Notes under the pieces: generated by a model
Seen by the model: the letters and a program-made list of their open reading frames with translations, nothing else
Databases searched by the model: none
Told to the model about the DNA's origin: nothing
In this document: positions 1 to 8,307 of the stretch, in pieces
Layout of the letters: the number at the start of each line of letters is the position of its first letter
Numbering within the stretch: the stretch's first letter is position 1
Assembly: GCA_021796055.1 (NCBI GenBank)
Contig: JAJYOS010000026.1
Coordinates: 1 to 17,296, forward strand
DNA: 17,296 bases
Reading direction: 5' to 3'
DNA from: Bacteroidota bacterium
GTDB taxonomy: Bacteria > Bacteroidota > Kryptoniia > Kryptoniales > JAKASW01
Made by a program: the position numbers and the translations under genes

Positions 1-1473
<1,473 letters not shown>

Positions 1474-1530
1474 GCAACAAAGATTGCGAATTGCTTCAAA
1501 CGCGAGTCGCATTCATATTAGATAGTTATG

Positions 1531-1560
1531 AAAAGTCCCGCCGATGGCGGGACTTTTTTT
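1531..1560 (+). terminator. Rho-independent terminator of groEL
   Basis: A perfect 12-bp stem (AAAAGTCCCGCC / GGCGGGACTTTT) closes on a three-base loop, GAT, and runs into a tract of seven T. It sits 57 nt after the groEL stop. Because the stem begins with AAAA it can also act on the minus strand, where it would end the trehalose operon that stops at 1761. Confidence 0.93.
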
Positions 1561-1760
1561 GTCGGACGTGGCTCATCTCATCCCCTAGCCAATTATACTA
1601 CGCGTAAGTTTTGCTACAGGTAGCCAACAGGCTCGTTTGAGAAAGAATTAAATAGCGTGCAGCTACCATCCACGAAACATCCGCTTCGCTTTACGGATAT
1701 TGCGAGAATACAGTATGAAGTAAACCGACGGTGGGATATCAGCGGCAGAGCCTGAGCTTG

Positions 1761-2540
1761 CTACTCCAGTTCAAAAAGGAATTTTGCCAATTCCCCTATC
1801 AGGGCGGTAGGGGATTCCAAATAATATCTTGCGTGAGTCTCTCTCTCCAGACCGCCGACATAGACGCTCACCCCCTTGAGCGAGTTGACCATCTCAAAGC
1901 CGAACTCGTCAGTCATATCGTCGCCGAAGAAAAATACCTTTCCGGTGCGCCCGGTCTTCATCAATATTCTTTCGATGGCCTTCCCTTTATCCCATTCGAC
2001 CGGGGCCTTAATCTCAACGACTTTCTTCCCAAGCTGAAGCCTTACCTTTCCCGACCTCACAGGTTCGCTCGTTATCAAATCGAGATCATCGAGAAGCTGT
2101 CGGACCAAACGAGCTTCGACGGTTCTGTAGTGAACCGCGATAGAGTACTTCTTGTGTTGGATTATCGGTCCGTAAGGCTTAAGCTTCCTCTTCAATTTCG
2201 GGATGAGGGTGTTCAAATACGCGACCGACTTTGCAGAATTCTTCTCGACGAATCTCAATCGAGGTCCCTCGATCTCAACGCCATGATTACCGGAATAATA
2301 TATTCCCTTAATACCTATAAGCTTCTTGATGTCCGGGAGGGCGCGTCCGGTTATTATGCCGACCGAAAAGTGTCTTGAGAGTTCCTCAACGATGAATCTC
2401 GCTATCGGTTTGAATTTTACCCCGTCAGGAGTCCGTTCGATTTCAGTGAGCGTGCCGTCAAAGTCGAAGAAGAACCGCGGGCTTTTCCCCTTCTCGCGGG
2501 CCAGGAGCTCGCTTCTCAGTCTGGAAGGTGTGGCTGTCAA
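1761..2540 (-). CDS. otsB: Trehalose-6-phosphate phosphatase (OtsB, HAD superfamily)
   Basis: The enzyme removes phosphate from trehalose 6-phosphate to give trehalose in the cytoplasm. The 259-aa product has all HAD motifs of the T6P phosphatase family in order: FFFDFDGTLTEI at about 23-34 (nucleophile D26 and general acid D28), GIITGR at 61-66, the cap-type YYSGNHGVEIEG at 81-92, the lysine-rich motif around VEIKAPVEWDKGKA at 176-188, and GDDMTDEFGFEM at 206-217. It is the last gene of the operon, beginning one base after the stop of the TreT gene upstream. The start is TTG at 2540; no ATG lies between the preceding stop and the HAD motif, and no clear Shine-Dalgarno site is seen, so translation is probably coupled. 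The product serves OtsA, encoded in the same operon. Function is very likely; the exact start is moderately sure. Confidence 0.95.
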   Translation of the reverse strand: MTATPSRLRSELLAREKGKSPRFFFDFDGTLTEIERTPDGVKFKPIARFIVEELSRHFSVGIITGRALPDIKKLIGIKGIYYSGNHGVEIEGPRLRFVEKNSAKSVAYLNTLIPKLKRKLKPYGPIIQHKKYSIAVHYRTVEARLVRQLLDDLDLITSEPVRSGKVRLQLGKKVVEIKAPVEWDKGKAIERILMKTGRTGKVFFFGDDMTDEFGFEMVNSLKGVSVYVGGLERETHARYYLESPTALIGELAKFLFELE

Positions 2541-2541
2541 T

Positions 2542-3468
2542 TCAGAGATAAACTATGTCTTTATCGTGGTACAGCGAAAGCGAGAGGAGAAGGTAGTCCC
2601 GCAGATGACGGGTGATTAGAAAGCTTTGCCGTATATGTTCCTTGCCGTTTTTCCCCAGTTCGCGGGCAAATGCCGGTTCGTTCACGAGCTGTTTCATCCA
2701 GTACGCAGTTCCCTCGATGCTGTGCGTCAGTATTCCGCTGTATTTATGTTTTATCTGTAGCGGGATTCCCCCCACCGCAGATGCTATCACCGGCTTTCCC
2801 TTCCAGAGCGCTTCCGCGACCGTCAGTCCGAATCCTTCTCTCAAAGATTTCTGAAGAACCACATTAGAACCTCTTTGCAACGCGTTTATCTCCAGGTCAC
2901 TAGACGGCGGCAAGAGGAGGACGAATATATCTTTGTCTCCGTCGGCCGCGTTCCGTACCTCGGCAAGCACCTTCTCGCCTTCAGGATCATCCGTCGCGCC
3001 TCCACCGGCTAGCACCAGCTGACAGTCGATGTAACGCTTCATAAGCTTGTATGCCTTTATGACGCCGACTGGGTCTTTCAGATAATCAAACCTTGAGATT
3101 TGCGTGATCACCGGACGCTTGCGATCGATCCCGAATTTCTCAAAAACACTCCGAACATATTCGTCGTCGAGCTCCTTGTTCTTGTCGCTCAACGGATCAA
3201 TCGAAGGCGAGATCAGGAATTGCCGGGTATTAAGCGGACGACTGAAGGCAGGAGCCGAAAATATGGCGCCGTCGTAGCGTTCGATAAAATCTTTCAGGAA
3301 CAACCAGACATTCTCGCGGGGCTCCGAGAAATCTATGTGACACCGCCAGATCCACTTGTTGTTTAAGTGAACTCTCTCTTCGACGAGCCCGATCGGCTGT
3401 GGATCATGAATGAAGACAACGTCGTTTTCGAAATTCATAGACCTGGCGTTCTCACGATCGACTTCCAT
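2542..3468 (-). CDS. treT: Trehalose synthase TreT-like GT4 glycosyltransferase, C-terminal part (downstream of a frameshift)
   Basis: This frame encodes about 308 residues of a retaining GT4-fold glycosyltransferase of the TreT type, which makes trehalose from NDP-glucose and glucose. It begins at the break: MEVDRENARSM, then VVFIHDPQPIGL, the second Rossmann domain opening PVITQISRFDYLKDP, and the donor-site signature LREGFGLTVAEALWKGKPVI with the E-x7-E pair, followed by SAVGGIPLQI. The missing N-terminal third is the adjacent frame at 3452-3763. Joined at the extra base near 3469 the two parts give about 406 aa, a normal TreT length. The frame is open up to 3510, but that extension reads the upstream exon in the wrong frame. 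Its TGA is one base before the TTG start of otsB. It could be a real pseudogene, a sequencing error, or a frameshifted but functional gene; the sequence alone does not decide. Confidence 0.85.
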   Translation of the reverse strand: MEVDRENARSMNFENDVVFIHDPQPIGLVEERVHLNNKWIWRCHIDFSEPRENVWLFLKDFIERYDGAIFSAPAFSRPLNTRQFLISPSIDPLSDKNKELDDEYVRSVFEKFGIDRKRPVITQISRFDYLKDPVGVIKAYKLMKRYIDCQLVLAGGGATDDPEGEKVLAEVRNAADGDKDIFVLLLPPSSDLEINALQRGSNVVLQKSLREGFGLTVAEALWKGKPVIASAVGGIPLQIKHKYSGILTHSIEGTAYWMKQLVNEPAFARELGKNGKEHIRQSFLITRHLRDYLLLSLSLYHDKDIVYL

Positions 3469-3763
3469 GAAAATGCGCCCAATCTTCATCGTTAAAAGTC
3501 TCGGGGACACCGTGGAGAGCGTTGTGCATCTTCTTGGTTATCGCGAAGAACTTCTCTCCCCCTTTTATGACATCCCATCGCGCCTGGACGCCCAGCTCGT
3601 TCATCATCGGTACGAGGCGCGTTAAAATTTCGGCGACGCCGCCCCCCACCGCGGTTGAATTCACGTGTTGTATCTTCATCGATCCGGCTTTTTCGCCGAT
3701 TTCGAAGAGCTCATCGATTACCGACTTTCCGACTATTTCAGTGTAATCTTTTACTTGTGCCAT
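3452..3763 (-). CDS. treT: Trehalose synthase TreT-like GT4 glycosyltransferase, N-terminal part (ends prematurely after a frameshift)
   Basis: This is the N-terminal 98 or so residues of the same TreT-like enzyme. MKIQHVNSTAVGGGVAEIL at about 29-47 is the sugar-nucleotide transferase opening with the Gly-rich loop, and GEKFFAITKKMHNALHG follows as in family members. After DWAHF the frame runs only a few foreign residues (HGSRS) to a TGA. Deleting one C on the minus strand at about 3469 restores the match to MEVDRENA in the downstream frame. The ATG at 3763 has an AGGA seven bases upstream, a reasonable ribosome site. A near-consensus promoter and a palindrome lie just before it, so it may have its own transcription start within the operon. 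Confidence 0.85.
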   Translation of the reverse strand: MAQVKDYTEIVGKSVIDELFEIGEKAGSMKIQHVNSTAVGGGVAEILTRLVPMMNELGVQARWDVIKGGEKFFAITKKMHNALHGVPETFNDEDWAHFHGSRS

Positions 3764-3769
3764 AAGAAA

Positions 3770-3809
3770 ATCCTAATTCATAAGGATGCATGTCAAAGGG
3801 ACCGTCCCT
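3770..3809 (-). promoter_or_regulatory. Possible internal promoter with adjacent palindrome before treT
   Basis: Reading the minus strand, a perfect -35 hexamer TTGACA (3796-3791) is followed after 15 bases by TAGGAT (3775-3770), a short spacer. Immediately upstream of the TTGACA is the palindrome AGGGACCGTCCCT (3797-3809): six-base arms around one central base, suitable as an operator or a small hairpin. The implied start of transcription falls almost on the treT ATG, so any transcript would be nearly leaderless. The palindrome is certain; its role is a guess. Confidence 0.35.
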
Positions 3810-3877
3810 CCTATTAACCTTCGCGCTCTTTAACTCCAGCATTGAACCTTCTCCAGGGAGAGGTCCGGCAGAGAGCG

Positions 3878-4525
3878 CTATTTCGAATTCCCGACGATTG
3901 TTAAAATTTTGTCCCGTAATCCTTCAAGCGTGAAAGTATATGGATCGAGCCGAGAAATCTCTTCCGCTTCCTTTTCCCTTCCCGCCGACCGGAGCCAAAT
4001 GGAAAAGTCGTTATCACCCTTCTCCAAGCGCAACTTTGCCTCGAACACGTGGAAATATATTGAGTGTATGCTGACCGTTTTCAGCAGCTCTCTGAACTCA
4101 TTGACGCTTCCCGCCACGTGTCCGGTCGGGATAATAAAGATCCGCGAGCTCATGAAATGGAACTCCTCGCCCTCAGGGCATTTCCCGCTCACCTTGTGAC
4201 TCACCGATTTCAGGTAACCTTCGAGAAGTTCCAGGAACCTGTTCCTCAGGTCAGAGAGCCTGACGAATTGCATCACATCAATGCTCGCCAGCATCTCTCC
4301 GGCCACATCTTCGTTCAGCATATTAGTAACCCAATAGGCGAAATCGTTGGGCGGCTCCGGAGATAGAAAGTGATGCTGCTGTAGAAAGCGATGGGTATGA
4401 TGATAGATCGACGATAACGGCACGTTCCTGATGCCGTCAGTCAGTTCAGGAAGCGTGGCCGCCCTCCTGCCCAACAGCTCGGTCAATATCAATCTAGACT
4501 TAAATTCAAATGGAGTGAAGTCCAA
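3878..4525 (-). CDS. DUF5752-type protein made of two repeats, function unknown
   Basis: The 215-aa protein resembles the DUF5752 family, whose members I recall near trehalose and other glycan glycosyltransferase genes; that assignment is from memory of phrases such as SIYHHTHRFLQQH and EPPNDFAYW. No signal peptide or membrane segment is seen, so it is probably cytoplasmic. The sequence shows two related halves, about residues 6-104 and 122-213: SSIYHHTH matches HSIYFHVF, NDFAYW matches NDFSIW, and LASIDVMQFVRLSDLRNRF matches ISRLDPYTFTLEGLRDKI. The linker carries a KCPEGEEFHFMSS stretch. The start is TTG one base after the mscS stop, with no ATG available and the next upstream in-frame stop close by. 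Its place between mscS and treT suggests a role in controlling or assembling trehalose synthesis, but no catalytic motif is evident. Confidence 0.82.
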   Translation of the reverse strand: MDFTPFEFKSRLILTELLGRRAATLPELTDGIRNVPLSSIYHHTHRFLQQHHFLSPEPPNDFAYWVTNMLNEDVAGEMLASIDVMQFVRLSDLRNRFLELLEGYLKSVSHKVSGKCPEGEEFHFMSSRIFIIPTGHVAGSVNEFRELLKTVSIHSIYFHVFEAKLRLEKGDNDFSIWLRSAGREKEAEEISRLDPYTFTLEGLRDKILTIVGNSK

Positions 4526-4526
4526 T

Positions 4527-5567
4527 TTAATCTGTCTCTTTGTTCATGACTATTGTACGAACTGGGAACGGGATGTTTATTCCTTCCCTGTCGTATCGTT
4601 CTTTCAATCTTTTTATAAACTCATGCTTAATGAGGTACTGATCCACGAAAGAATTTCCCCTCAGTATGACGGAGAAATTTATTGAAGAATCGCCGAACTG
4701 GTTGAACCTCACAAACGGCTCATGATCCTTCTTCGCGCCATCGACGGTTCTCTGAATATTGCGCGCCACCTCCACGGTCACATCTTCAACTTTTTGCAGG
4801 TCGCTCGCGTAGTCGACGCCCAGGTTGAAAACGACGGATATATCGCGACTGGGCCGCTCATAATTAGTGACGATCAGGCTGGCAATATTCTTGTTGGGAA
4901 TTATCACGTGATTTCCCGAGAGCGTCCGTATCACAGTGGCTCTCCAATTCAGATCTTCCACGTACCCCTCGTCGCCGCTGCTGAGACGTATGTAATGGCC
5001 AACCTGTATCTGCCTGGCCGCAAGTATCTGGAGTCCCGAGAAAAAGTTGGACAGCGTCTCCTGAAGTCCGAGCCCGATGGCGAGTCCACCCACGCCCAAC
5101 GCCGTAAGAAGCGGGGCGATGGAAATATGCAGATCGTCCAGGATTATGAGGATTCCCACCGAATATACCGTGCCCCTTATGATGTTCTTGAGAAGGCTGG
5201 TGGCAGACGCGAGTCCCGATATGACAGACTTGTAGTATTCGATTATCCCTGTCCCGATATTCGAGATAACCACGGTGACGGAAAAGATCACGAGAACGCC
5301 CAACGCCTTTGATGACAAATCGGTGACCGCCCTTGACAATCCCTGTGTTTCGACGATAATGTCGAGCCCGAGCGCGAGAGCCCAGAATATGACCGAACTC
5401 CGAACCGATTCGATGACGATGTCATCAAACCGCCACTTCGTCCGCGCAGCCAGCTTGGCCAGATAATTCATCACAAATTTCTTAAAGAACACGCCCAGCA
5501 AAAGCGACCCGACGAGTATTCCCACCGGGGTAATCAACTGTTCAACTAACGCCGACTTCGGAATCAT
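4527..5567 (-). CDS. MscS-family mechanosensitive ion channel
   Basis: MscS channels open under membrane tension and let solutes out during sudden dilution. The product is about 346 aa. Two to three hydrophobic helices come first (around LVGSLLLGVFF, VIFWALALGL and LGVLVIFSVTVVI), then VYSVGILIIL, then the pore helix ALGVGGLAIGLGLQETLSNF with the Gly/Ala spacing typical of MscS TM3. The beta domain follows (GHYIRLSSGDEGYVEDLNWRATVIRT, VIIPNKNI) and the alpha/beta cytosolic cage ends at FPVRTIVM. The stop is TAA. ATG 5567 is chosen; a TTG in frame at 5582 is equally possible and would add five residues (MSLWS). Either start lies inside the 3' end of otsA, so the two are translationally coupled. 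Making an osmolyte and its emergency release valve from one transcript is a coherent pairing. Confidence 0.95.
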   Translation of the reverse strand: MIPKSALVEQLITPVGILVGSLLLGVFFKKFVMNYLAKLAARTKWRFDDIVIESVRSSVIFWALALGLDIIVETQGLSRAVTDLSSKALGVLVIFSVTVVISNIGTGIIEYYKSVISGLASATSLLKNIIRGTVYSVGILIILDDLHISIAPLLTALGVGGLAIGLGLQETLSNFFSGLQILAARQIQVGHYIRLSSGDEGYVEDLNWRATVIRTLSGNHVIIPNKNIASLIVTNYERPSRDISVVFNLGVDYASDLQKVEDVTVEVARNIQRTVDGAKKDHEPFVRFNQFGDSSINFSVILRGNSFVDQYLIKHEFIKRLKERYDREGINIPFPVRTIVMNKETD

Positions 5568-7041
5568 ACTCCACAAACTCAAAATTAAATATCTCGCTGA
5601 GGATCTTTGCCGCCCACCTGTAAACGTTCTGTCGCTCGATGGCGTCGCGCATCCTGGTCATGCGCCTTCGCTGCTCCTCTATCGGCATCTCGATCGCAGT
5701 CTTGATAGCCTCGGCAAGCCCGTCAATGTAGTACGGGTTCACCATTATAGCATCGCCGAGTTCTCTCGCAGCACCTGTGAACTCGCTTAATATCAGCGCA
5801 CCGGAGAGGTCGTTCCTCGACGCGACGAATTCTTTGGCTACAAGGTTCATACCGTCGTGAAGCGACGTCACGAGTGAGACGTTTCCGATGCCGTTCCAGG
5901 CTGTCACGGACTCCTTCGAATGATTGGCGCGCGCGAAAATTATGGGCTTCCATCCCTGTGACTGGTACTTTTCGTTTACGCTTACCATCAGCTGGTTCAG
6001 GTCGTCGTTCAGCTCGCGGTAAGCGGGAAGCTGCATCCTGCTCAGCGCGCCGAGCTGGACATACACGAATTTCCCGATATATTGCGGATTGTTCTCAAGG
6101 AATTTATCGACCGCCCGGAATCGCTCGAGTATGCCTTTGGTATAATCGATGCGATCAACTCCCACGGCCACAACCTTATCCTTGAGTCGGTATCTTTTGA
6201 TGAGCTCTTTCCTCATCTCAAGGATTTCCTGGCTTGCCGAAAGCTTAGACACATGATCGAAGTCTATGCTAATCGGGAATGCGCGAAGTAGTGTCGTACG
6301 ACCGCCCCTGTTCACGCGGGACATATCATACTCAATGCGCGATTCGATGTACCTGTTCACCGTGTCGAGAAAATTTATGACATGATACTGCACCTGGAAG
6401 GCGAGGAGATCATTGTAAAGAAGATCGTCGAGGAGCTCTTCCTTAAACGGGAGTATCCGCACAACTTCACTGTTCGGCCACGGGATATGCCAGAACTGGG
6501 CCGTGACGACATTTCTGACTTTCGATTTCAGTATGCGAGCCAGGTTCGCGAAATGGTAATCTTGGATGAAGACAAATGCGGGGCGGTCCCCCACAATTTC
6601 CGCGATAGCGTCGGCATATTTCTCCTGGACCGCCTTGTACATTTCGTAGTCTGCGGCCTCAAACCTCGGACGGATGTACGCAACGTGGCACAGAGGCCAC
6701 ATTCCGCCGTTGGCGAAGTTGTAGTAGAATCCGGTTATTTCTTCTTTGGTGAGGAAAACTCTTTTGAGAGTGAAGTTTGGATTCTCGGGAGGACAGCCGA
6801 CTTCATTCTTCTCGTCAACGACCAGGTTGTCGGCCTCTCCGGATGCCTGAGCGACCCAGTACCCTCCGCTCGCTTCCATGATAGGTTCGAGCGCGGTTAC
6901 GAGACCGCCCGGAGGAACATAATACTTGATGTCATCGCCGTCAAAGACGTGAACGTAAGGCTCACGGTTGGATACGACGATGAGTAGCCTGTCGCCAAGC
7001 TTCGATTTTATTAATTCTGATAACCTGTCTCTCGTCCACAT
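5542..7041 (-). CDS. otsA: Alpha,alpha-trehalose-phosphate synthase (GT20, OtsA-like)
   Basis: The enzyme joins NDP-glucose and glucose 6-phosphate into trehalose 6-phosphate. The 499-aa product has the complete GT20 active site by comparison with E. coli OtsA: SNREP at 24-28, GG at 45-46, W115 in GGMWPLCH, D161 in QDYHF, H185 in FWHIPWP, R297 and K302 in [10 protein letters not shown]396 and E404 in [13 protein letters not shown]. The tail [16 protein letters not shown] matches the family too. It is the first gene of the minus-strand trehalose operon, with an ATG start, a good promoter 11 bp upstream and no Shine-Dalgarno site, so it may be read from a nearly leaderless mRNA. GT20 also contains glucosylglycerol-phosphate synthases, which cannot be excluded by motif alone, but the linked otsB and treT favour trehalose. 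Confidence 0.96.
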   Translation of the reverse strand: MWTRDRLSELIKSKLGDRLLIVVSNREPYVHVFDGDDIKYYVPPGGLVTALEPIMEASGGYWVAQASGEADNLVVDEKNEVGCPPENPNFTLKRVFLTKEEITGFYYNFANGGMWPLCHVAYIRPRFEAADYEMYKAVQEKYADAIAEIVGDRPAFVFIQDYHFANLARILKSKVRNVVTAQFWHIPWPNSEVVRILPFKEELLDDLLYNDLLAFQVQYHVINFLDTVNRYIESRIEYDMSRVNRGGRTTLLRAFPISIDFDHVSKLSASQEILEMRKELIKRYRLKDKVVAVGVDRIDYTKGILERFRAVDKFLENNPQYIGKFVYVQLGALSRMQLPAYRELNDDLNQLMVSVNEKYQSQGWKPIIFARANHSKESVTAWNGIGNVSLVTSLHDGMNLVAKEFVASRNDLSGALILSEFTGAARELGDAIMVNPYYIDGLAEAIKTAIEMPIEEQRRRMTRMRDAIERQNVYRWAAKILSEIFNFEFVEYDSEVGVS

Positions 7042-7051
7042 AGTTTAATTC

Positions 7052-7079
7052 AATATAGAATTTAAGGCGAGAAAACCAA
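7052..7079 (-). promoter_or_regulatory. Promoter of the trehalose operon (before otsA)
   Basis: On the minus strand TTGGTT (7079-7074) is followed after 16 bases by TATATT (7057-7052). The same bases also fit the Bacteroidetes pattern TTG-N19-TA with only a partial TAnnTTTG box. The expected start of transcription lies about 3 bases before the otsA ATG at 7041, giving a leaderless or nearly leaderless message, in agreement with the absence of a ribosome site. Confidence 0.55.
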
Positions 7080-7098
7080 GAGAGATAAAGGGTGAGAT

Positions 7099-7151
7099 GT
7101 GAAAAGCGAAAGGGTTGCCTCTCTAATTACCTTCTACTTTCTCCTTTTCAC
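7099..7151. repeat. Inverted repeat between ssrA and otsA
   Basis: GTGAAAAGCGAAAG (7099-7112) pairs with CTTTCTCCTTTTCAC (7137-7151): about 13 pairs with one small internal mismatch and a 24-base loop. It starts 11 bases beyond the 3' end of mature tmRNA. There is no T-run after it on the minus strand, so it is more likely a processing or attenuating hairpin than a classical terminator. Confidence 0.45.
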
Positions 7152-7161
7152 TTTCATATAG

Positions 7162-7522
7162 TGGAGATGCGGGGACTCGAACCCCGGTCCGAAGATAGGA
7201 CTCCATGAGCCTCTACGTGCATAGCTTCGACCAAAAATTTCACCGCGCGCTACTCGCGAAGCAGAGCTGTGAACGGCAATCCCGGCATAATATTTCCGTC
7301 AGCCCACCGGGCGCTGACTAACGAAAAGCCTGCCTGGGCGACGCCCATTTCGGTGCCGACAGACAGAACCTCCGAATGGACGGGTTACCTTTTTTTAATT
7401 AGGCAGCCAATGCGTAGTTGTTGTTCGCATTTACGTTTTTACCGATTTTTTTACGCGGCACCGGCAACCGCGACACGCAACCCATGAATTCCCAAATCCC
7501 CGTCGATTCCAATGTCATCCCC
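7162..7522 (-). ncRNA. ssrA: Transfer-messenger RNA (tmRNA)
   Basis: tmRNA rescues stalled ribosomes and tags the unfinished protein for degradation. The 5' end GGGGATGACATTGGAATCGA (from 7522) is the conserved tmRNA start. It pairs over seven bases, with one G-U, with CATCTCC near the 3' end (7169-7163). The T arm is CGGGG-TTCGAGT-CCCCG, preceded by the conserved TTCGGAC. The internal reading frame encodes the tag at 7428-7399. Discriminator A is at 7162 and is followed by CTA, so the CCA tail is not encoded and must be added. At 361 nt the one-piece tmRNA has normal length. GC-rich blocks between the tag and the 3' end are consistent with the pseudoknots, which I did not fold. Confidence 0.96.
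7399..7428 (-). other. tmRNA tag-peptide reading frame (ANNNYALAA)
   Basis: From the GCG resume codon the frame reads A-N-N-N-Y-A-L-A-A and stops at TAA. With the alanine carried by tmRNA itself the tag would be AANNNYALAA, ending in the ALAA degron recognised by ClpXP-type proteases. The A-rich stretch before the GCG (AAAACGTAAAT) matches the usual environment of the resume codon. Confidence 0.93.
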
Positions 7523-7527
7523 AAATT

Positions 7528-7534
7528 CAAACTA
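7528..7534 (-). promoter_or_regulatory. Probable -10 element of the ssrA promoter
   Basis: TAGTTTG reads on the minus strand, with its first base 12 nt before the tmRNA 5' G at 7522, the right distance for a -10 (or a shortened Bacteroidetes TAnnTTTG) box. No convincing -35 element at the usual spacing is seen. Confidence 0.4.
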
Positions 7535-7593
7535 TGAAAAACCGATCCAACTGATTCCGACATTTTCGCGGACGAAGAATTGTTCTCAGATTG

Positions 7594-7860
7594 TCAAAGA
7601 ACTATCAAATCGGAAATTCTCTTTACAAGCGACGCCGAATATTCTAAACTCTTTTCCTCGGATGAACGTTCCAAGTCGGCGGCTACGCTCGAGACCTCCG
7701 GATAACCGAAGGACTTGGCCGTTCCTCTGATCTTGTGCGCGATAGCGCTCACTTCGTCCCAGTCCGCATCTCTAACCGCGGCCTCGAGTGCTTTCAGCTT
7801 CTCCAACAAGTCGGCCGTGAACAGAGTTCTGAGATCCTCAAAACCGTCGTCTCTAGTCAA
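7594..7860 (-). CDS. Hpt (histidine phosphotransfer) domain protein
   Basis: The 88-aa protein is a stand-alone Hpt domain, the middle step of a multistep phosphorelay. The phosphoacceptor motif AHKIRGTAKSFGYPEV lies at about 41-56, with H42 the likely phosphorylated histidine, and SSVAADLE continues the expected helix. Its start is a TTG that overlaps the receiver's TGA stop (shared TTGA at 7860-7857), so the two are translationally coupled. No ATG exists between the receiver stop and the domain. No histidine kinase is present in the window, so the relay partner is encoded elsewhere or the pair passes phosphate between other systems. The tmRNA promoter begins within 60 bp of its stop. Confidence 0.87.
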   Translation of the reverse strand: MTRDDGFEDLRTLFTADLLEKLKALEAAVRDADWDEVSAIAHKIRGTAKSFGYPEVSSVAADLERSSEEKSLEYSASLVKRISDLIVL

Positions 7861-8222
7861 GAATTGTAAATGTCAAGAATCTGCTTTGCGAAAGTTTTGG
7901 GCTCAATCGGCTTTGGTAGATAGCCGTCGAATCCCGCCGCCTCGAACTTCTCTTTGTCTCCGCGCATCGTGTAAGCGGTGAGCGCGATAATCGTTATGTC
8001 CTTTGTAAGGGAATTCGAACGAATTCGTTTCAATATTTCCACGCCATCCATCTCAGGGAGCTGAATATCAAGAAGTATCACGTCCGGAATCGTTCCGCTA
8101 AGGAAAGTAAACGCCTGCCGGCCCGATTCGGCCTCGAAAACGTTATATCCCCCTTTCTTCAGGAGATACACCGCAAGCTGTCTGTTGATGGCATTATCGT
8201 CAACGACAAGGATGTTTTTCAT
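7857..8222 (-). CDS. CheY-like single-domain response regulator
   Basis: A stand-alone receiver domain of 121 aa with no output domain. Starting at MKNILVVDDN, the acidic pair is D8-D9, the phosphoacceptor is D52 in LLDIQLPEMDG, the signalling threonine is T82 in IIALTAY, and the conserved lysine is K104 in YLPKPIEP. The PKP turn and the phrase VDDNAINRQLAVYLLKKGGY are typical of receivers found in hybrid kinases and in Hpt-linked relays. ATG 8222 is used; GTG 8225 directly before it would add one residue. AGGGA eight bases upstream is a good ribosome site. It forms an operon with the Hpt gene; without an output domain it must act by protein contact or as a phosphate sink. Confidence 0.93.
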   Translation of the reverse strand: MKNILVVDDNAINRQLAVYLLKKGGYNVFEAESGRQAFTFLSGTIPDVILLDIQLPEMDGVEILKRIRSNSLTKDITIIALTAYTMRGDKEKFEAAGFDGYLPKPIEPKTFAKQILDIYNS

Positions 8223-8238
8223 CACTTATTTCCCTAAA

Positions 8239-8267
8239 AATATACTAACCCCTCCCTCCAAAGGCAA
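8239..8267 (-). promoter_or_regulatory. Promoter of the receiver-Hpt operon
   Basis: On the minus strand TTGCCT (8267-8262), a 17-base spacer, and TATATT (8244-8239). The transcription start would lie near 8232, giving a very short leader that still contains AGGGA before the receiver start. The spacing is ideal; the -35 has three matches to consensus. Confidence 0.45.
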
Positions 8268-8307
8268 CCGCCGAGGTTAGCGACGCTTTCAATAATTGCG
8301 TACAACT

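Noticed and set aside
1731..2378. Plus-strand open frame of 215 codons opposite otsB
   Set aside because: It is antisense to a gene with every T6P phosphatase motif and shows no domain of its own.
4722..5312. Plus-strand open frame of 196 codons opposite mscS
   Set aside because: Antisense shadow of a clear MscS channel; composition is unlike a protein and there is no family match.
6382..6987. Plus-strand open frame of 201 codons opposite otsA
   Set aside because: Antisense to the conserved N-terminal half of a GT20 enzyme.
7269..7487. Plus-strand open frame inside the tmRNA
   Set aside because: The segment is explained fully by ssrA on the minus strand.
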